NCBI GenBank assembly: GCA_910586305.1
Contig: CAJUGS010000010.1
Location: forward strand, 22,510-86,509
Source: an uncultured Duncaniella sp.
Lineage (GTDB): Bacteria; Bacteroidota; Bacteroidia; Bacteroidales; Muribaculaceae
DNA: 64,000 nt
Direction: 5' to 3'
The translations under genes and the position numbers were made by a program. The first letter of the stretch is position 1. Every line of letters begins with the position of its first letter. Of this stretch, positions 59,772 through 64,000 are shown piece after piece. The notes beneath the pieces were generated by a model that saw only the letters and a program-made list of their open reading frames with translations, searched no databases and had not been told where the DNA came from.

Positions 59772-60146
59772 ATGAAAGAAGTAATCTCCACCACCAGCGC
59801 ACCCGCAGCCATCGGCCCCTACAGCCAGGCCATCAAGACAGGCAACCTCCTCTTCTGCTCAGGTCAGATTCCCGTTGATCCTGCCACCGGAGCAATCCCC
59901 GAAGGCATCGAGGCACAGACACGCCAGTCGCTTGCCAACGTGAAAGCACTCCTCGCCGCAGCCGGCACCGACCTTTCCCACGTGGTCAAGACCACAGTGT
60001 TCCTCGCCGACATGAGCCTGTTCGCCCCCATGAACGCCGTCTATGCCGAGACATTCGCCGAGCCATTCCCCGCACGCTCAGCCGTGGCTGTCCGCGAACT
60101 CCCGAAGCAGGTACTTGTGGAAATCGAGGTCATCGCCTCAATCTAA
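59772..60146 (+). CDS. ridA: RidA family enamine/imine deaminase
   Basis: A 124-residue trimeric YjgF/YER057c/UK114 protein that hydrolyses reactive enamines such as 2-aminoacrylate released by PLP enzymes. The family ends are clear: [20 protein letters not shown] at the start, [16 protein letters not shown] next, and [20 protein letters not shown] at the end, with the substrate-binding Arg in PARSAV. Length is normal. It is last in the rightward operon and is followed by a terminator. Confidence 0.95.
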   Translation: MKEVISTTSAPAAIGPYSQAIKTGNLLFCSGQIPVDPATGAIPEGIEAQTRQSLANVKALLAAAGTDLSHVVKTTVFLADMSLFAPMNAVYAETFAEPFPARSAVAVRELPKQVLVEIEVIASI

Positions 60147-60203
60147 CCACACACTGTATAAAGACTGCATGACAAACGGTCTGAAACCGACCGTTAATTA
60201 TAG

Positions 60204-60233
60204 AAGAGCCCGGTGTCGAATCGGGCTCTTTTC
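60204..60233 (+). terminator. Rho-independent terminator after ridA
   Basis: A 9-bp perfect stem, AAGAGCCCG with CGGGCTCTT, a 9-nt loop and TTTTC. Confidence 0.87.
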
Positions 60234-60318
60234 ACGCAATTATAATAGCTTATTGGCAGAAACAAGAGATAATCACAAACAATTTGCTACTATTTTACAC
60301 AAATAATTGACATTTTGT

Positions 60319-60349
60319 TTTGAAAAGTCAAATCTTTACAATAACTTTG
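60319..60349 (+). promoter_or_regulatory. Consensus Bacteroidota promoter of asnA
   Basis: TTTG (60319-60322) and TAACTTTG (60342-60349) with a 19-nt spacer, an exact match. The leader to the ATG at 60403 is about 47 nt. Confidence 0.82.
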
Positions 60350-60402
60350 CAACCATAACAAAACAACACATCCAACCACAACATCACCCCCGAACACCCG
60401 CC

Positions 60403-61437
60403 ATGTCGCTCATAATTCCCCGGCAATACCGCCGCAAACTCCTACCCGAGACCACCGAAGTCGCCATCAAGATGGTCAAAGACGCTTTCCAGTCAACCCT
60501 TGCCAAGGAGCTCAATCTCCGTCGCGTCACAGCCCCACTGTTCCTCCTATCCGGAACCGGACTCAACGACGACCTCAACGGAGTGGAACACGCCGTATCA
60601 TTCACCATCGACTCAATGGAAGGCCGACAGGCCGAAGTAGTCCACTCACTGGCAAAATGGAAACGATATAAACTGGGAGCCTACGGTATCCCCCCGGGCT
60701 ACGGTCTCTATACCGACATGAACGCCATACGCACATTCGAGGAACTCGACAACCTACACTCACTGTATGTCGACCAATGGGACTGGGAAAAGACCATACG
60801 GGAAGAAGACCGCACACTCTCATACTTGAAAGATACGGTACGTACTATATATAAGGTGGTACGCGAAGTGGAGCACGTTGTCTACGAACGGTTCCCGCAC
60901 ATCACCCCTCGCCTACCAGCCGAAATCACATTTATCCACGCCGAAAGCCTGGCACGTCTGTATCCCGACCTCACATCAAAAGAACGCGAGGCAAAAGTGG
61001 CAAAAGAACACGGGGCAGTTTTCATCATGGGCATTGGAGCCGAGCTGCCAGACGGAAAACCCCACGACGGACGCGCTCCCGACTATGACGACTGGTCTAC
61101 CCTTAACGAGGAAGGCACTCTCGGCCTCAACGGCGACCTCATCCTCTGGGACTCCATACTCGAGATACCGTTCGAACTATCATCGATGGGCATTCGTGTC
61201 AGTCCAGAGTCAATGCGCCGTCAGCTCGAATTGCGAGGAGTGCCTGAGAAAGCAAACCTCAACTTCCACCGTATGCTGCTATCGGGGCAACTTCCATATT
61301 CAATCGGCGGAGGCATCGGACAGAGCCGTCTGGCAATGTTCCTGCTCCACAAAGCCCACATCGGAGAAGTCCAGGCCTCCATATGGCCGGAAGATCAAAT
61401 CCAGAAATGTGCCGAGGCAGGCATAGAGCTTCTCTGA
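60403..61437 (+). CDS. asnA: Aspartate-ammonia ligase (asparagine synthetase A)
   Basis: A 344-residue class-II-tRNA-synthetase-like enzyme that makes asparagine from aspartate, ammonia and ATP. Characteristic sequence is present throughout: VTAPLFLLSGTGLNDDLNGVE, EVVHSLAKWKRYKLGAYGI, GLYTDMNAIR, LHSLYVDQWDWEK, FIMGIGAELPDGKPHDGRAPDYDDW and the C-terminal GGGIGQSRLAMFLL, which carries motif 3. Length agrees with E. coli AsnA plus a few residues. The frame is open 96 bases upstream, but that part covers the promoter; the ATG at 60403 fits the family start. A terminator follows. Confidence 0.96.
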   Translation: MSLIIPRQYRRKLLPETTEVAIKMVKDAFQSTLAKELNLRRVTAPLFLLSGTGLNDDLNGVEHAVSFTIDSMEGRQAEVVHSLAKWKRYKLGAYGIPPGYGLYTDMNAIRTFEELDNLHSLYVDQWDWEKTIREEDRTLSYLKDTVRTIYKVVREVEHVVYERFPHITPRLPAEITFIHAESLARLYPDLTSKEREAKVAKEHGAVFIMGIGAELPDGKPHDGRAPDYDDWSTLNEEGTLGLNGDLILWDSILEIPFELSSMGIRVSPESMRRQLELRGVPEKANLNFHRMLLSGQLPYSIGGGIGQSRLAMFLLHKAHIGEVQASIWPEDQIQKCAEAGIELL

Positions 61438-61473
61438 ACCGAGACAGACAACTCTGTCATTAATGTCAGTATG

Positions 61474-61508
61474 AATCGGCCATAATGTCACACTATGGCC
61501 GATTTTCC
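61474..61508 (+). terminator. Rho-independent terminator after asnA
   Basis: An 11-bp perfect stem, AATCGGCCATA with TATGGCCGATT, a 9-nt loop and TTTTCC. Confidence 0.87.
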
Positions 61509-61558
61509 TATTGTTGCAGATGTTTATTTTTCAATATGTTAGAACTGCCACAACTTTT

Positions 61559-61576
61559 TTGGCACAAAATTTGTTT
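61559..61576 (+). promoter_or_regulatory. Sigma-54-like -24/-12 element upstream of dnaK
   Basis: TTGGCAC, five bases, then TTGT: a match to TGGCAC-N5-TTGC except that the -12 GC is GT. GG to GT spacing is exactly 12 nt, as required for RpoN. The start codon of dnaK is 110 bases downstream. No canonical TAnnTTTG box with a good -33 partner was found in the same interval. Functional use is inference. Confidence 0.5.
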
Positions 61577-61610
61577 CTTATAGTGACTGCAGGGCGCAAC
61601 CGTCGACACC

Positions 61611-61625
61611 CCGACAGTCTGTCGG
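61611..61625 (+). other. Small inverted repeat in the dnaK leader
   Basis: CCGACA and TGTCGG flank 3 nt in the presumed 5' UTR, 60 bases before the ATG. It is not the CIRCE operator sequence. It could be an RNA hairpin; no function is claimed. Confidence 0.4.
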
Positions 61626-61685
61626 CCCAGCAAAACAAGAATACAGAAACAAATAAAATAAAAACAACATAAAACACTCTCAACT

Positions 61686-63590
61686 ATGGGAAAGATTATC
61701 GGTATAGACCTTGGAACAACCAACTCATGCGTCGCTGTCCTTGAAGGCAACGACCCCGTTGTGATTCCCAACAGCGAAGGACGCAACACCACCCCCTCAA
61801 TCGTAGCTTTCGTTGACGGAGGCGAGCGCAAAGTGGGTGATCCAGCAAAGCGTCAGGCCATCACTAACCCCAAACGCACCATCAACTCCATCAAGCGATT
61901 CATGGGAGAAAGCTGCCAGCAGGTATCCCAGGAAATCCAGCGAGTACCTTATAAGGTGGTATGCGGCGCCAACGACACTCCCCGTGTCGATATCGACGGT
62001 CGTGAATACACTCCACAGGAAATCTCGGCAATGATTCTCCAGAAAATGAAGAAAACTGCCGAAGACTACCTCGGACAGAGCATCACCGAAGCCGTCATCA
62101 CCGTCCCCGCATACTTCAACGACTCCCAGCGCCAGGCCACAAAGGAGGCAGGCGAAATTGCCGGACTCACCGTGAAACGTATCGTCAACGAGCCCACCGC
62201 TGCAGCCCTTGCATATGGCCTCGACAAGAGCGACAAGGACCAGAAGATCGCAGTATTCGACCTCGGAGGCGGCACATTTGATATCTCCATCCTCGAGCTC
62301 GGCGATGGCGTATTTGAAGTAAAGGCCACCAACGGTGACACCCACCTCGGCGGTGACGACTTCGACCATGTAATCATTGACTGGCTTGCCGATGAGTTCA
62401 AGAAGGAGGAAGGCATCGACCTCCGCCAGGACCCCATGGCCCTCCAGCGTCTCAAAGAGGCTGCCGAAAAGGCCAAAATCGAGCTCTCTTCAACAACATC
62501 CACCGAGATCAACCTCCCCTACATCACTGCCACTGCTACCGGACCCAAGCACCTTGTGAGAACACTCACACGCGCACAGTTCGAGCAGCTTGCCGACAAG
62601 CTCATCCAGGCCACTATCAAGCCCTGTGAGCAGGCCCTCCGTGACGCAGGCATGACTCCCAACGACATCGACGAAGTGATTCTCGTAGGCGGTTCGACCC
62701 GTATCCCCGCAATCCAGCAGATTGTAGAGAAGTTCTTCGGCAAGGCTCCCTCGAAGGGCGTAAACCCCGACGAAGTCGTAGCCGTCGGCGCAGCCATCCA
62801 GGGAGGCGTGCTCTCAGGCGATGTAAAAGACGTGCTTCTTCTCGACGTTGTGCCCCTGTCAATCGGTATCGAAACCCTCGGTGGCGTGATGACCAAGATG
62901 ATCGAGGCCAACACCACCATCCCCACACGCAAGAGCGAGACCTTCTCAACAGCCGCCGACAACCAGCCCTCTGTTGAAATCCACGTGCTCCAGGGCGAGC
63001 GCCCCATGGCCAAGGACGACAAGACACTCGGCAAATTCCACCTCGACGGCATCGCACCCGCTCCCCGTGGCATTCCTCAGATCGAGGTAACCTTCGAGGT
63101 TGACGCCAACGGCATCCTCAACGTATCGGCCAAGGACAAGGCTACCGGCAAGGAGCAGAGCATCCGCATCGAAGCTTCCAGCGGTCTCTCCAGCGAGGAA
63201 ATCGAGCGCATGAAGAAGGAGGCCGAGGCCAACGCAACAGCCGACGCAAAGGAAAAGGAAAAGATCGACAAGCTCAACCACGCCGACTCTCTGATCTTCC
63301 AGACCGAAAAACAGATTCAGGAACTTGGCGACAAGATTCCCGCTGACAAGAAGGCTGCTATCGAGAACGACCTCAACCGTCTCAAGGAAGCCCACAAGGC
63401 TCAGGACATAGCCGCAATCGACTCTGCAATCCAGGCCATCCAGAACACATTCGGCCAGATTCAGCAGGAAATTCTCAATGCCCAGCAGGCAGCCGGCGCA
63501 CAGCCCGGAGCTAATCCCGGTGCAGGCGCATCAACCGGCGGCAACTCTGACGGACAGGTTGACGACGTAGAATTCGAGGAAGTGAAGTAA
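61686..63590 (+). CDS. dnaK: Hsp70 chaperone DnaK
   Basis: A 634-residue ATP-dependent chaperone of the cytoplasm. The nucleotide-binding domain (about 1-385) has [13 protein letters not shown] (5-17), [36 protein letters not shown] and [18 protein letters not shown]. The linker [16 protein letters not shown] leads to the substrate domain and the helical lid, and the tail ends in a Gly/Ala-rich stretch with DDVEFEEVK, the EEVD-like terminus of bacterial DnaK. No dnaJ or grpE is next to it. Its promoter region holds the sigma-54-like element described at 61559, and a terminator follows. Confidence 0.98.
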   Translation: MGKIIGIDLGTTNSCVAVLEGNDPVVIPNSEGRNTTPSIVAFVDGGERKVGDPAKRQAITNPKRTINSIKRFMGESCQQVSQEIQRVPYKVVCGANDTPRVDIDGREYTPQEISAMILQKMKKTAEDYLGQSITEAVITVPAYFNDSQRQATKEAGEIAGLTVKRIVNEPTAAALAYGLDKSDKDQKIAVFDLGGGTFDISILELGDGVFEVKATNGDTHLGGDDFDHVIIDWLADEFKKEEGIDLRQDPMALQRLKEAAEKAKIELSSTTSTEINLPYITATATGPKHLVRTLTRAQFEQLADKLIQATIKPCEQALRDAGMTPNDIDEVILVGGSTRIPAIQQIVEKFFGKAPSKGVNPDEVVAVGAAIQGGVLSGDVKDVLLLDVVPLSIGIETLGGVMTKMIEANTTIPTRKSETFSTAADNQPSVEIHVLQGERPMAKDDKTLGKFHLDGIAPAPRGIPQIEVTFEVDANGILNVSAKDKATGKEQSIRIEASSGLSSEEIERMKKEAEANATADAKEKEKIDKLNHADSLIFQTEKQIQELGDKIPADKKAAIENDLNRLKEAHKAQDIAAIDSAIQAIQNTFGQIQQEILNAQQAAGAQPGANPGAGASTGGNSDGQVDDVEFEEVK

Positions 63591-63610
63591 GTCCACGAAT
63601 AAACAAATAA

Positions 63611-63650
63611 AAAATGGAGTGTAGTCCAACGAGCTACACTCCATTTTTTT
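63611..63650 (+). terminator. Rho-independent terminator after dnaK
   Basis: A stem of about 14 bp, AAAATGGAGTGTAG with CTACACTCCATTTT, a 9-nt loop and a T-run. Confidence 0.93.
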
Positions 63651-63926
63651 ATTGTACATTTCTATAAGGACACTTGTTTCATCTGTCCTTAAATTCCCAT
63701 CCAAACAAGAAACTACCCCAAGTAACCGATGGCATTCTTCTGAATTTATAACCCGATATCCGCACCATGCCACACCATACCATAGCTATTTTTCACAGAC
63801 AAGCAGCCGAATGACAACAAAAAAGTTGGCAGACCGAAAAAAAATCACTATCTTTGCAGCCGAAAAATGCGCCCGTATAACAACCGGACGCTGAAACCAA
63901 CTCAAATCACTAATAATTCACCTAAA
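63651..63926. other. Intergenic region between dnaK terminator and rpsF
   Basis: About 276 bases without a convincing gene (336 bases counting from the dnaK stop). The open frames across it lack coding character. Apart from the dnaK terminator and the rpsF promoter, I see no tRNA, repeat or riboswitch. Confidence 0.7.
63825..63856 (+). promoter_or_regulatory. Bacteroidota-type promoter of rpsF
   Basis: GTTG (63825-63828) and TATCTTTG (63849-63856), 20-nt spacer. The leader of about 65 nt may bind S6-S18 for autoregulation as in other bacteria, but no structure was resolved by eye. Confidence 0.72.
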
Positions 63927-64000
63927 ATGAATCATTACGAAACCGTTTTCATTTTAACTCCCGTTTTGTCTGACCAGCAGATGAAGGAAGCGGTAGAAAA
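63927..64000 (+). CDS. rpsF: Ribosomal protein S6, 3'-truncated by window edge
   Basis: The first 24 codons, [18 protein letters not shown] and onward, match the N-terminus of small-subunit protein S6, which pairs with S18 on the 30S platform. The gene runs out of the window. The promoter at 63825-63856 lies upstream. rpsR and rplI would be expected next. Confidence 0.9.
   Translation, partial: MNHYETVFILTPVLSDQQMKEAVE

Noticed and set aside
60307..60402. Upstream extension of asnA
   Set aside because: It covers the consensus promoter, and the homologous sequence begins at the ATG at 60403.
61611..61625. CIRCE/HrcA operator for dnaK
   Set aside because: The inverted repeat does not match TTAGCACTC-N9-GAGTGCTAA and is much shorter.
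1..64000. CRISPR arrays, prophage, integrative elements, tRNA or rRNA genes
   Set aside because: No regularly spaced repeats, integrase, phage structural genes or cloverleaf-like sequences were seen on reading; intergenic gaps are short and accounted for by promoters and terminators.

Overview
The window is a gene-dense, almost entirely chromosomal housekeeping segment of a Bacteroidales bacterium. The evidence is: promoters of the Bacteroidota type (TTTG, about 19-20 nt, TAnnTTTG), weak or absent Shine-Dalgarno sites, a MurF-alanine racemase fusion, an LL-DAP aminotransferase (DapL) lysine/peptidoglycan branch, type III glutamine synthetase (GlnN), a PorE-like type IX secretion (T9SS) lipoprotein, T9SS-type C-terminal tails, and a TonB receptor with a surface-lipoprotein partner. 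A Muribaculaceae-like member is my best guess; that family assignment is inference from overall style, not from a marker gene. I saw no tRNA, rRNA, CRISPR array, insertion sequence or prophage.

Layout. 1-3.2 kb: 3' two-thirds of argS, a BI-1/YccA membrane protein and a carboxy(nor)spermidine dehydrogenase. 3.4-6.2 kb: a small acidic protein, then a leftward operon of B3/4-domain protein, TsaC and a FemAB/GNAT-like protein. 6.4-11.0 kb: a surface-glycan set of a lipid-A-type acyltransferase, Stealth phosphotransferase and GT92 glycosyltransferase (rightward, overlapping) facing a GT-A glycosyltransferase and a second Stealth protein (leftward). 11.2-17.9 kb: a leftward operon of small lipoprotein, GSCFA protein, MurF-Alr, a large PurF-like amidotransferase and an exported unknown. 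17.9-21.8 kb: leftward aroE, YeiH, ComEC. 22.0-28.6 kb: a rightward uronate-catabolism operon of an SDR (KduD-like), an orphan PTS GatC-like IIC, a KduI with a signal peptide, NfnA/NfnB (ferredoxin:NADP oxidoreductase) and a KDG kinase. 28.7-33.4 kb: PorE-like OmpA lipoprotein (leftward) divergent from a sigma-54 two-component pair. 33.6-38.3 kb: TonB-dependent receptor plus choice-of-anchor-J lipoprotein. 38.6-44.3 kb: dapF, dapL, glnN and a secreted T9SS-tailed protein. 44.4-50.1 kb: DUF1015, purA, Fur-family regulator, holA, a lone HsdR-N-type nuclease, HAD and Dabb proteins. 50.3-61.4 kb: a large T9SS-tailed secreted protein, murB, murA, a Rel-type (p)ppGpp synthetase, a lipoprotein, BrkB/YihY, RidA and asnA. 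61.7-64.0 kb: dnaK and the start of rpsF.

How the parts fit. The most coherent system is the uronate operon. Its isomerase carries an N-terminal signal peptide, while the dehydrogenase and kinase do not, and the only transporter is a PTS membrane subunit with no PTS partner. This suggests isomerisation in the periplasm, uptake of the unphosphorylated diketo sugar, then reduction and phosphorylation inside. Other notable points are an Asp in place of the catalytic Cys of MurA (the known fosfomycin-insensitive form), a Rel protein whose hydrolase HD pair is lost, a correctly spaced -24/-12 (sigma-54-like) element before dnaK, three genes whose start codon sits 4-7 nt after a -7 box (leaderless candidates), and an 18-bp inverted repeat that provides the -7 boxes of two divergent operons.
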